Below, piece by piece: positions 1 through 6,239 of a stretch of 6,404 nt of DNA. The DNA comes from Nitrospirota bacterium (GTDB lineage: Bacteria; Nitrospirota; Thermodesulfovibrionia; Thermodesulfovibrionales; Magnetobacteriaceae). The notes below the pieces were generated by a model, which had not been told where the DNA came from, did no database searches, and was given only the letters and a program-made list of their open reading frames with translations. The DNA lies in contig JADGAE010000107.1 of the NCBI GenBank assembly GCA_015232165.1, forward strand, positions 1 through 6,404, given 5' to 3'. How positions within the stretch are numbered: the stretch's first letter is position 1; the number at the start of each line of letters is the position of its first letter. Position numbers and translations under genes: made by a program.

Positions 1-18
1 GCTCCGCTTCTTGTCGCT

Positions 19-76
19 CCAGGTCGCACCTGGCCCCTTCAGAACCCCCTGCAATGGGACCAGTCCCCTTGACCCC
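19..76 (-). repeat. Two-hairpin intergenic repeat, copy A
   Basis: On the minus strand this starts with GGGGTCAAGGGG, followed by a hairpin with arms CAAGGGGAC (71-63) and GTCCCATTG (60-52). The hairpin has one mismatch and a very short loop that probably opens to four bases. An 18-base G-rich linker follows, then a perfect 6-bp hairpin CCAGGT-GCG-ACCTGG (33-19). The same layout recurs at 4424-4479 in the opposite orientation. It lies about 77 bases after the kinase stop codon and in the same sense as that gene, so it may shape the 3' end of the transcript. No U-tract follows, so it is not a classical terminator. The edge of the window may cut the element. Confidence 0.65.
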
Positions 77-153
77 ATAATGCGTAACCTTACTATCATC
101 ACAGAAATATTTACAGTAACTTATATTTTGTTCACAGTGTAATCTTTTTATAA

Positions 154-1545
154 CTAAGCAGACTGCTTGCACTTTAATTCAATGGTAAACATAGCGCCGT
201 TTGTTATGTTCTCTACGCCTATATATCCGGACATGTGTTCCTCGATAATGATCCTTGACATGTGAAGGCCAATACCGGTGCCCTTATCCGGCTGCTTTGT
301 GGTAAAGTAGGGTTCAAAAATCCTGCCGATAACCTTGTCGTCAATGCCTCCACCGTTGTCACTAATTCGTAGCAGCGCCTTGTCCGCCTCCCTGGAGGCC
401 TCTATGGAGATCAGGCCTTTTTCCTTTCCCATATCTCCCCTTTCCCTTCTTTGTAGTATGGCATCGCGGGCATTGCCTATAATGTTGAGCATCACCTGTT
501 TAAATTCATTGGGGAGACCATTGGTTATCAAGCTTGTCAGTCCATTGCTGTTGACTGTAGCATGGATGTAGTTATGTCTGAGCTGATCACTGACCAGTGA
601 TATAACCTTCCGAACAGTGTTGATGAGGTCAAAGTCTATCTTCTCCCTGTCAGAGCGGAAGAAGTTTCTGAAGTCATCAATGGTCTTTGACATGTCATAG
701 ATGATCTCCATGCCACGCTTGATATTGGTGTCAATATAGTCCTTGTTCAACTCCCCAAAGGTAAAGGCGTCTTCAAAGTCCTGGATAATCATCCCTATGG
801 CATTAAGTGGTTGTCTCCACTGATGTGCGATTGCCCCGATCATATCCCCCATGGCGGCCAGCTTTGTCTGATGTATAAGCATCACCTCCTGCTGTCCGCG
901 TCGTTCTATCTCCTGCTGAACCCTCTGTTCCAGGTGGGCATTGAGTTCTTCCAGTTGTCGGGTCTTTATCGTCAGAGAGGTCTCTATCTGACGTCGAAGC
1001 TGTTCGCCCTTGCAGGCCATGATTATGTTTCCACAGGTTGACATAAGAGGCTGGAGAAACTCCACATGTTCATCCCTGTAGCCCCCGGGTTTGTTTGCAA
1101 TCCCCACCATGCCCACCACCGTATTGCCACCGTAAAAAGGCATTCCAAGGAAGGAATTGATTGGAGGATGCCCCTGGGGTAGTCCACCGCTGCGGGGGTC
1201 CGTCAGTGGGTCATTGGATATAACGGCCTGCCCCGTGGTCAGTACCCGACCATAGAGGCTGTTGACGTTAGAAAAGTCTATAGCCTTGGGCGCTTTATCA
1301 TTGTAGTAATCCTTTATCTCTTGCGTCCATGCAGTGCTCATAATGGCAAATGTCCTCATATATGGCCGGCCCTGGCTGTCTTGAAGCACCTCGCCGATGA
1401 ATCCATACTCGCTCTCCGTCAACGATAAAAAACCGGTTAATATCTCGGAAAACAGCTTGCCTGGCTCCGCGGATAAGATAAATTGCGACTGTATATGCCG
1501 TATTAGCTCCAGCAACTGATTGGTCTGTCTAAAGCCGTCTGTCAT
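154..1545 (-). CDS. Cytoplasmic GAF-domain sensor histidine kinase (HQWRQPLN type)
   Basis: This 463-residue kinase autophosphorylates on histidine and passes the phosphate to a receiver domain. Residues about 20-180 form a GAF sensor domain containing GHPP (126-129) and a following FLGMPFYGG segment. A coiled-coil linker (about 182-225) leads to the dimerisation helix with H241 in the H-box HQWRQPLN (241-248). The ATPase domain shows the N-box around N354/N358/D361, the G1 box DNGGG (396-400), the F-box FEPYFTTK (410-417) and the G2 box GTGIGL (422-427), so all catalytic elements are present. No membrane segment or signal peptide is visible, so it should sense a cytoplasmic signal. The ATG is preceded closely by AAGG, a short-spaced ribosome site, and no better in-frame start exists before an upstream stop. 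It lies 120 bases after the cyclase gene and is probably the last gene of that operon; I saw no convincing promoter in the gap. The nearby stand-alone receiver is the obvious candidate partner, but this is inference. Confidence 0.93.
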   Translation of the reverse strand: MTDGFRQTNQLLELIRHIQSQFILSAEPGKLFSEILTGFLSLTESEYGFIGEVLQDSQGRPYMRTFAIMSTAWTQEIKDYYNDKAPKAIDFSNVNSLYGRVLTTGQAVISNDPLTDPRSGGLPQGHPPINSFLGMPFYGGNTVVGMVGIANKPGGYRDEHVEFLQPLMSTCGNIIMACKGEQLRRQIETSLTIKTRQLEELNAHLEQRVQQEIERRGQQEVMLIHQTKLAAMGDMIGAIAHQWRQPLNAIGMIIQDFEDAFTFGELNKDYIDTNIKRGMEIIYDMSKTIDDFRNFFRSDREKIDFDLINTVRKVISLVSDQLRHNYIHATVNSNGLTSLITNGLPNEFKQVMLNIIGNARDAILQRRERGDMGKEKGLISIEASREADKALLRISDNGGGIDDKVIGRIFEPYFTTKQPDKGTGIGLHMSRIIIEEHMSGYIGVENITNGAMFTIELKCKQSA

Positions 1546-1665
1546 TTTCCTTATATTGTGGTAACAAAAGCAACTTCGCCAAGGATATTGCTAACGTATC
1601 GTCATTAAAGCTACCGGGGCTTACGGAGCCGTCTTTGATCCTCAGTGTTATTTCGCAGGTGTGGT

Positions 1666-2646
1666 TTACTCATCACAGGTTATTTTATCAACGTTTACAT
1701 ATGTTGTTACGCGATTTCGGCCCAGTTTCTTGGACTGATACAGGGCGATGTCCGCCTCGTGAACCACCTGAAGATAGTCCTTCATATCCTCACGATAGTT
1801 GGCAATCCCGATACTTAGGGTGACCTTTATTTCTATACCCTCGTACTGTATAGCCATCTCTTCTACCGAGATTCTGATTTGTTGACAGAACGCAATCAGC
1901 TCACTTTGAGGCATATCCGGTACGATAATAAGGAATTCCTCTCCACCGTATCTACCCAGGGTATCACTCTGACGCAGGTGACTGCTTACGGTCTTTGCAA
2001 CAGACTTTAACACGTCATCCCCTCCGAGGTGGCCATAGGTGTCGTTGACCCTCTTGAAGTGGTCCAGGTCAAACATAACGACCGAAAATTGGATACCGTT
2101 TATCTTTGCCTTTTCAAATTCCTTCTCTAGGAGTTTTTCTATGTACAGCCTGTTATATATGCCGGTCAAACCGTCATAATACGACAACTGTTTAAGCATC
2201 TTGTTGGCGTCAAGTACCTCGTCAATCATCTTCTGGGATATGGCTATATCGGTCATATCCTGTACAATGATGCAGATGCTTGTTACCTGTGCGTTTTCAT
2301 CCAGGATTGGTAAAAACGTGCAGTCCTGAAACATATAATCCACATCACCGGTTATAGGGCGATTATGACTAAACTTAAACAGATATGCCCTCTGTTTCCA
2401 CGATATAAAGGAATACCCTTTTAATATCCGGACACTTTTAAATTTAAGTTCCAGCCAGCCTTTTGGCAGGTACGGAAAGACGTCAAAGAGGTTCCTGCCC
2501 AATACCTCCTCCTTTGGCATTTCACTGTACTTTGACATAAAGCTATTGTACAGCAACACGTTGTATGACAGGTCAATGACCACAATACCAGTGTTGAGAC
2601 TATCTATTATAGCCCTGCTGATTAGATCATCTATAGAGACAACCAT
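1666..2646 (-). CDS. PAS-GGDEF diguanylate cyclase
   Basis: This 326-residue protein is predicted to make c-di-GMP from two GTP. Residues about 8-130 form a PAS domain (typical opening IIDSLNTGIVVID), and a short helix (about 132-153) links it to the GGDEF domain (about 154-318). Catalytic features are intact: DLDHFKRVNDTYGH (193-206) for metal and GTP binding, the active-site loop GGEEF (234-238), and LSIGIA (277-282). RQSD (225-228), five residues before GGEEF, is a canonical inhibitory I-site, so product feedback is likely. There is no EAL domain, no receiver domain and no membrane segment. The start ATG lies 10 bases after the CheC stop, with a weak AGGG ribosome site inside the end of that gene, which suggests translational coupling. 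The PAS ligand cannot be read from the sequence. Physical separation of receiver and cyclase contrasts with the fused PleD/WspR arrangement. Confidence 0.94.
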   Translation of the reverse strand: MVVSIDDLISRAIIDSLNTGIVVIDLSYNVLLYNSFMSKYSEMPKEEVLGRNLFDVFPYLPKGWLELKFKSVRILKGYSFISWKQRAYLFKFSHNRPITGDVDYMFQDCTFLPILDENAQVTSICIIVQDMTDIAISQKMIDEVLDANKMLKQLSYYDGLTGIYNRLYIEKLLEKEFEKAKINGIQFSVVMFDLDHFKRVNDTYGHLGGDDVLKSVAKTVSSHLRQSDTLGRYGGEEFLIIVPDMPQSELIAFCQQIRISVEEMAIQYEGIEIKVTLSIGIANYREDMKDYLQVVHEADIALYQSKKLGRNRVTTYVNVDKITCDE

Positions 2647-2656
2647 GATAATTACC

Positions 2657-3292
2657 CTATAGCTCGGAAAGCATCACGGTTATAGCCTTATGTATTGCCA
2701 GGATAGTTTTTTCAGATATAAACAACAGCAGTTCACTCCTGAAGGATTCATCTTTTAGCTTAAAGGATATCCTGGCCAACATAGTGTAGTCCCAATGCAA
2801 TTGAGTGCGCTGAAATGAGGTGTATATAATTTTTTTATAGGTCTTGTTTTCGGCCAGCACCGTTGGTGGGACAAAGGACATGTCTTTGCCAAAGAGTTGA
2901 TTTGATATGCCATTGAGGCAGGCACTGACTATTATGTTGGTCATCTCAAGCATCAGTTCTATTTTATATTGTCGGTCTGCTTTTTCTTCAAAGCCTATGA
3001 GTCTGTAGACGTTATCGAAGGTCTGGTCGTCAAAGGTCATGATGGCCTCGCCATCTGCTATGTTATCCAGGTAAAAGGTCTGGAGTGTTGTAGTGACAGG
3101 TTCGTCATCCCAACGACAGGCCTCTCCGATGATTACATCCACGACTTTTTCAGCCTTTACGATGTGTATGTCAGGGACCACCATGTCTACAAAGGACTTC
3201 AGCAGCACGGCAAGTCCTGAGGCGGCCTGTCCCATTGCAAGGTTAAAGACCTCCTTTAAGAAGTCATGTTCGTCCTCAGTGAAGTTTATCAC
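2657..3292 (-). CDS. cheC: CheC-family CheY-P phosphatase with two active-site motifs
   Basis: This 211-residue protein matches the CheC/CheX/FliY phosphatase family, which dephosphorylates CheY-like receivers. The family signature [DS]-x3-E-x2-N-x22-P is met exactly by D10, E14, N17 and P40. A second copy is formed by E112, E116, N119 and P142; only its first position deviates, with Glu instead of Asp or Ser. Two sites point to CheC rather than CheX, which has one. The start is GTG at 3292-3290 and overlaps the receiver stop in a GTGA junction, a typical arrangement for translational coupling. The overlap places it beside its likely substrate, the receiver encoded immediately upstream. No cheD, the usual CheC partner, is in the window. 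No FliN-like C-terminal domain is present, so it is not FliY. The gene symbol is by family only; orthology to characterised CheC is not shown. Confidence 0.88.
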   Translation of the reverse strand: MINFTEDEHDFLKEVFNLAMGQAASGLAVLLKSFVDMVVPDIHIVKAEKVVDVIIGEACRWDDEPVTTTLQTFYLDNIADGEAIMTFDDQTFDNVYRLIGFEEKADRQYKIELMLEMTNIIVSACLNGISNQLFGKDMSFVPPTVLAENKTYKKIIYTSFQRTQLHWDYTMLARISFKLKDESFRSELLLFISEKTILAIHKAITVMLSEL

Positions 3293-3663
3293 AGTATGTT
3301 ATTGCCCTGAAGCAGAGTCACCAGGACCTGGCGCGAAAACGGCTTTTTACAATAACCGATAGCGCCAAAGGCCTTGACCTTTTCCTCAACGCCCGGTTGT
3401 ATGTCTGCGCTTACAACGATTGTATTTGTCCTCACCCCTTGCCTTTGAAGTGTCTCAAGGACGTCGTAGCCGGTCATATCCAGCATCGTCAGGTCCAGGA
3501 ATATAACGTCATACTTGTTATTAAGGCACATATCGACGGCCTCTCTACCGCTGGCCCCCTCTGCAAAGACCACTTCTTTTTCCGTTATAATGGACAGCAA
3601 TTCTTTTTTGAGCATAAAGCGCGCCGTCTTTGAATCATCAACAACCAGTATTGAAAGAGTCAT
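3289..3663 (-). CDS. Stand-alone CheY-like response regulator receiver
   Basis: This is a single receiver domain of 124 residues with no output domain. The acidic metal-binding pair is D9/D10, the phospho-acceptor is D57 in VIFLDLTM, the switch Thr/Ser position is S85 in VVSAD, the conserved lysine is K107 in KKPF, and Y104 occupies the aromatic switch position. All residues needed for phosphorylation are therefore present. The ATG at 3663 has a good ribosome site, GAGG, six bases upstream. The stop overlaps the GTG start of the CheC gene by four bases. With no DNA-binding or enzymatic domain it must act through protein contacts, on the flagellar switch, the cyclase or another target. The CheC neighbour fits a receiver whose phosphorylated lifetime must be controlled. 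It resembles CheY, but I give no gene symbol because no cheA or cheW lies nearby to confirm a chemotaxis role. Confidence 0.93.
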   Translation of the reverse strand: MTLSILVVDDSKTARFMLKKELLSIITEKEVVFAEGASGREAVDMCLNNKYDVIFLDLTMLDMTGYDVLETLQRQGVRTNTIVVSADIQPGVEEKVKAFGAIGYCKKPFSRQVLVTLLQGNNIL

Positions 3664-3669
3664 TAGTAA

Positions 3670-3673
3670 CCTC
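3670..3673 (-). promoter_or_regulatory. Ribosome binding site of the receiver gene
   Basis: GAGG lies six bases before the ATG at 3663 and is the clearest Shine-Dalgarno site in the receiver-CheC-cyclase group. It suggests that translation of the coupled genes is loaded here. The 61-base gap before it (3664-3724) shows no hairpin and no convincing promoter, so read-through from the coiled-coil gene is possible. Confidence 0.6.
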
Positions 3674-3724
3674 GCTTTGTATAAGCTATTGTTTGGTGGG
3701 TCAGGACGGTTTTTCTCATTAGCC

Positions 3725-4216
3725 TCAATGTGACAGCAGCCTTACCAGGGCAGCTATCACTGCAGACTGTGCTACGAGCATGGCAGCCACCCACTTTATT
3801 ATATCGGATTTAGCGTCGGAGATTTTGCTGTCAATCTTGCCCTCCATCTCGGCGAACTTTTTGTCGAACCTGCCCTCCATCTCGGCGAACCTTTTGTCGA
3901 ACTTGCCCTCCATCTCGGCGAACTTTTTGTCGAACTTGCCCTCCATCTCGGAAAGCTTTGTGTTGACCCTGCCTTCCAGCCTTGCCATCTCTTCTCTGAC
4001 ATTTGCGATTTCACCCCTGACATTTACTTCTACCTCGGAGATTTCGCTTTTTAGCTCATTCGTTGTAAGCATCAGGTCTGTCTTTGTTGCGAGGTGTTCC
4101 AAGCTTGCAGCCTGTATCTCAATCAGGGCATCGGTAAGACTCTTGGCCTGCTCCTCAGAGAATCCGGCATTTCTCAGGTTCTTGACCGTCTTAAATGTAT
4201 CAAGCATCACTAACAT
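3725..4216 (-). CDS. Coiled-coil protein with hendecad repeats and C-terminal membrane anchor (DUF1640-like)
   Basis: This 163-residue protein is of unknown function. The N-terminus (about 4-45) holds a helical segment with AGFSEEQAKSL, which I recognise as typical of DUF1640/CCDC90-like bacterial coiled-coil proteins. Residues about 46-135 are a long charged coiled coil with a strict 11-residue period (FAEMEGKFDKK-type units, about 75-131). Residues about 140-160 form one hydrophobic helix ending in LLSH, so it is probably a tail-anchored inner-membrane protein with its rod in the cytoplasm. The start is uncertain: ATG at 4216 has a modest GGAT site, while ATG at 4207 begins at MLDTFK, where relatives tend to start. 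It runs in the same direction as the signalling genes, 61 bases upstream of the receiver. Co-transcription is possible, but a functional link is not shown. Confidence 0.75.
   Translation of the reverse strand: MLVMLDTFKTVKNLRNAGFSEEQAKSLTDALIEIQAASLEHLATKTDLMLTTNELKSEISEVEVNVRGEIANVREEMARLEGRVNTKLSEMEGKFDKKFAEMEGKFDKRFAEMEGRFDKKFAEMEGKIDSKISDAKSDIIKWVAAMLVAQSAVIAALVRLLSH
3836..3967 (-). repeat. Four tandem 33-bp units encoding hendecad coiled-coil repeats
   Basis: Units lie at 3836-3868, 3869-3901, 3902-3934 and 3935-3967. The first and third are identical base for base, the second differs from them at two positions, and the fourth diverges in its second half. A fifth, more diverged unit can be traced at 3968-4000. 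Each encodes one 11-residue turn, so copy-number change keeps the reading frame and the coiled-coil phase. The identity of alternate units suggests a recent 66-bp duplication. Confidence 0.9.
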
Positions 4217-4242
4217 AATATCCAGTATACAATATCATTGAG

Positions 4243-4267
4243 AAAAAAAACAACCCGATGGATTGCT
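4243..4267 (-). terminator. Hairpin plus U-tract (terminator or leader attenuator)
   Basis: Minus-strand RNA would fold AGCAAUCC-AUC-GGGUUGUU, an 8-bp stem with two G-U pairs and a 3-base loop. It is followed by U residues; the full U-run is eight long and partly joins the stem. It lies 27 bases before the coiled-coil start codon and about 240 bases after the chemoreceptor stop codon. It could end chemoreceptor transcription. If the promoter at 4284-4312 is real, it could instead act as an attenuator in the leader of the coiled-coil gene. The stem is A/U-rich with wobble pairs, so strength is uncertain. Confidence 0.45.
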
Positions 4268-4283
4268 CTTGCTCACATAAAAA

Positions 4284-4312
4284 TCTATACGAAATTATTT
4301 TGACAATGTCAC
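4284..4312 (-). promoter_or_regulatory. Candidate sigma70-type promoter for the coiled-coil gene
   Basis: On the minus strand, GTGACA (4312-4307, five of six matches to TTGACA) is separated by 17 bases from TATAGA (4289-4284, four of six matches to TATAAT). Transcription would start near 4277, about 60 bases before the start codon and just before the hairpin at 4243-4267. An alternative -10, TATACT at 4229-4224, has a poor -35 and would give an almost leaderless message. Confidence 0.4.
4301..4311. promoter_or_regulatory. Palindrome overlapping the candidate -35
   Basis: TGACA-A-TGTCA is a perfect 5-bp inverted repeat around one base that covers most of the candidate -35 hexamer. Its position would suit a repressor operator. 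The minus strand reads TTGTGACATTGTCAA, which recalls CRP/FNR-type half-sites, but the spacing does not match the CRP consensus. No regulator can be named. Confidence 0.25.
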
Positions 4313-4423
4313 AATTAAGAAAGGTTTTTTTTACAAGTGTTTCAAAACTGTGCATTTTCCCATTCTTTAGATTAATACGTTCCGATAAAAAATAGCCACT
4401 ATCAAAGCGATAAGCCCTTTACA

Positions 4424-4479
4424 GGGTCAAGGGAACCGTGTTCCCTTGTGAGGGGGTCTGAGGGGGAGCAAAGCTCCCC
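4424..4479 (+). repeat. Two-hairpin intergenic repeat, copy B
   Basis: On the plus strand this starts GGGTCAAGGG, with a perfect 9-bp hairpin CAAGGGAAC-CGT-GTTCCCTTG (4428-4448). A G-rich linker follows, then a perfect 7-bp hairpin GGGGAGC-AAA-GCTCCCC (4463-4479). Copy A at 19-76 has the same order in opposite orientation. This copy sits just after the chemoreceptor stop codon, antisense to that gene, and is separated from it by a purine-rich stretch on the minus strand (4481-4500). There is no U-tract on either side. The rest of the gap (4313-4423) is AT-rich and shows nothing else I can name. Confidence 0.75.
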
Positions 4480-4506
4480 ATTCTTTCTTTTCTTCTTCTT
4501 TCCCGC

Positions 4507-6192
4507 TCAATAGTGTTCAAACTCGTCGTCGGTGTGTTTTTCCGCCATGTCTATGCCTGTTCTTGCCTCGTGTGCCCTGGCTGCCGGTGGACTTGCCTTT
4601 CTGGTGGCTGGTGCATGTGCGGGCATGTGGGCTATCTGAGGCTTTTTGGCAGCAGGCTTTGATGCTGTTGCGGACTTTCTCCTGCCGCCGTCGCCGAGCT
4701 TAAAGAACGATATCGCCTCCTGGAGCATCCCTGCCTGGGCGCTGAGTTCCTCGGATGTGGAGGCCAGTTCCTCGGCTGCGGAGGCGTTCTGCTGGATGAC
4801 GTTGTCCAGTTGCTGGAGGGCCTTGTTGATCTGCTCGGCCCCGGCGTTTTGCTCATTGCTTGCCGCGCTGATCTCCTGGATCAACTCGGCCGTCTTCTGG
4901 ATATCGGGGACTAGCTTCAGGAGCATGTCACCGGCGTTTTCGGCAACCTGCACGCTCGTCCCCGACAGCTCGGTGATCTCACCGGCGGCCTTCTGCGAAC
5001 GCTCGGCCAGTTTTCTGACCTCGGAGGCCACTACCGCAAAACCCTTGCCATGCTCGCCGGCACGGGCTGCCTCAATGGCCGCATTAAGCGCCAGGAGGTT
5101 GGTCTGTCTGGCGATCTCTTCTATGATGTTGATCTTGCTGGCGATCTCCTTCATGGCGCTGACGGCCTCGCTGACGGATTGACCGGTCACCTTGGCATCC
5201 TGGGCCGATTTTACGGCGATCTTGTCCGTCTGTCCGGCGTTGTCCGAGTTCTGCCTGATGTTGGCCGACATCTCCTCCATCGACGAAGAGGTCTCCTCAA
5301 TCGACGCCGCCTGCTCCGTGGCACCCTCCGATATCTGTTGCGCACTCCCGCTCAACTCATTGCTGCCTGACGCAACCTGGTCGGCAGCCTGCTGCACGTT
5401 GCTGACGACCTCCTTGAGGCGGTCTACCATGTTCTTCAGCGCTGCAAGGAGCAGTCCGGTCTCATCCTTGCTGGAGGCATCAATCATTACCGTGAGATTG
5501 CCCCCGGCCAGGCTCGTGGCAATGCTCACGCCCTCGTTTAACGGCTTCACGATGCTGTTTATGATCCACCATGCCACGATAATTGCCAATATCAGACCGA
5601 TCACAATGGCCCCTATTGCCATATTACGCGAGGACTCGTATTGATGCAGGGATTGCTTATAGAGCTTATCTGACTCATCTACCTGGAGCTGCTTCAGGGC
5701 ATCAATGCTCGCCGCAACCGGAGCTGCCATCGGTCTTACACGGTCTGCATTGAGCTTTGTGGCCTCTTCAATCTTTCCGGCCTTGAGGGCCTCCATCACC
5801 GGCTTAAAACCCTCTTCCCTGAGCTTTGCCCGCTCCGAGGCAAACTTATCGGCAATGGCCTTTTCCTCGGGGGTCATGTAGGACGACGTATACGCCTTCC
5901 AGAGATCGCCTATCTTGTTGATGTTTTCTTCCATTGTTGCAATACGCTTGCTGATATTTTCCGGTTTGGGGTCTTGCAGGGCTTGCAGTATCTCGATCCT
6001 GTTTCTGAGGTTCAGCCTCCCGATATCGGCAATCTGCCCCAGCGGTACCAGCCTGTCATTATAAATGCTGCCAATTACGCTGTTTGCATCCTTGATTTCG
6101 TGTATCCCCAACAGCCCGATCCCTGTTACCAGAAGTGCCATAAATGCCACAAGCATATACAGCCTTACGCCTATTTTTAGATTCTTGAACAT
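4507..6192 (-). CDS. Transmembrane methyl-accepting chemotaxis protein (4HB sensor, HAMP)
   Basis: This 561-residue chemoreceptor controls CheA-type kinase activity through CheW. TM1 is about 11-31, a periplasmic four-helix-bundle sensor domain (4HB_MCP-like) about 32-190, TM2 about 191-212 and HAMP about 213-266. The signalling hairpin runs to about 498, with the conserved tip region around [20 protein letters not shown] and [18 protein letters not shown] (361-399). Likely methylation pairs matching the small-small-x-x-E-E pattern are E299/E300 and E474/E475, with E306/E307 and E481/E482 as weaker candidates. A Lys/Ala/Pro-rich flexible tail (about 500-548) ends in EFEHY, which fits a relaxed receptor tether for CheR/CheB (aromatic-x-x-aromatic). 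Each signalling arm is about one heptad shorter than in E. coli Tsr. The ATG at 6192 gives a normal [11 protein letters not shown] start. The ligand cannot be inferred. Hand-counted GC in one 60-base row near the 3' end is 63%, against 47% for a row of the cyclase gene. Confidence 0.96.
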   Translation of the reverse strand: MFKNLKIGVRLYMLVAFMALLVTGIGLLGIHEIKDANSVIGSIYNDRLVPLGQIADIGRLNLRNRIEILQALQDPKPENISKRIATMEENINKIGDLWKAYTSSYMTPEEKAIADKFASERAKLREEGFKPVMEALKAGKIEEATKLNADRVRPMAAPVAASIDALKQLQVDESDKLYKQSLHQYESSRNMAIGAIVIGLILAIIVAWWIINSIVKPLNEGVSIATSLAGGNLTVMIDASSKDETGLLLAALKNMVDRLKEVVSNVQQAADQVASGSNELSGSAQQISEGATEQAASIEETSSSMEEMSANIRQNSDNAGQTDKIAVKSAQDAKVTGQSVSEAVSAMKEIASKINIIEEIARQTNLLALNAAIEAARAGEHGKGFAVVASEVRKLAERSQKAAGEITELSGTSVQVAENAGDMLLKLVPDIQKTAELIQEISAASNEQNAGAEQINKALQQLDNVIQQNASAAEELASTSEELSAQAGMLQEAISFFKLGDGGRRKSATASKPAAKKPQIAHMPAHAPATRKASPPAARAHEARTGIDMAEKHTDDEFEHY

Positions 6193-6197
6193 TTTAA

Positions 6198-6213
6198 CCT
6201 CTGTGCCTCCTTT
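6198..6213 (-). promoter_or_regulatory. Double Shine-Dalgarno region of the chemoreceptor gene
   Basis: AAAGGAGG (6213-6206) is a near-perfect Shine-Dalgarno sequence but sits 13 bases from the ATG, which is long. A second GAGG (6201-6198) lies five bases from the ATG. Either could be used. No other in-frame start nearby would suit the first site better, so the ATG at 6192 stands. Confidence 0.6.
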
Positions 6214-6239
6214 AAGTTTGATAATTTAATATTACCGGT

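Noticed and set aside
335..1041. Plus-strand open frames opposite the histidine kinase
   Set aside because: They are short, overlap the intact kinase domains entirely, and lack Shine-Dalgarno sites and recognisable motifs.
1546..1665. c-di-GMP (GEMM) riboswitch before the kinase gene
   Set aside because: The GGACGCAAAGCC-type and other conserved GEMM segments are absent, and no tetraloop-receptor pair is visible.
3780..4241. Long plus-strand open frame with repeated ISANFLSNLPS-like segments
   Set aside because: It is the exact antisense of the coiled-coil gene. Its repeats only mirror the 33-bp units, and its low-complexity Ser/Leu composition and lack of a ribosome site argue against a real gene.
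4301..4315. CRP/FNR-type binding site
   Set aside because: The minus strand has TGTGA, but the second half-site is TCAAA after five bases, not TCACA after six. It is listed only as an unnamed palindrome.
4428..4479. Classical rho-independent terminator for the chemoreceptor
   Set aside because: The two hairpins are strong, but neither is followed by a U-run on the minus strand; the sequence after them is C-rich or mixed.
4646..5644. Overlapping plus-strand open frames antisense to the chemoreceptor
   Set aside because: They arise from the GC-rich, Ala/Glu/Ser-heavy codon use of the signalling domain. The minus-strand frame has full family motifs, and the antisense frames match nothing I recognise.
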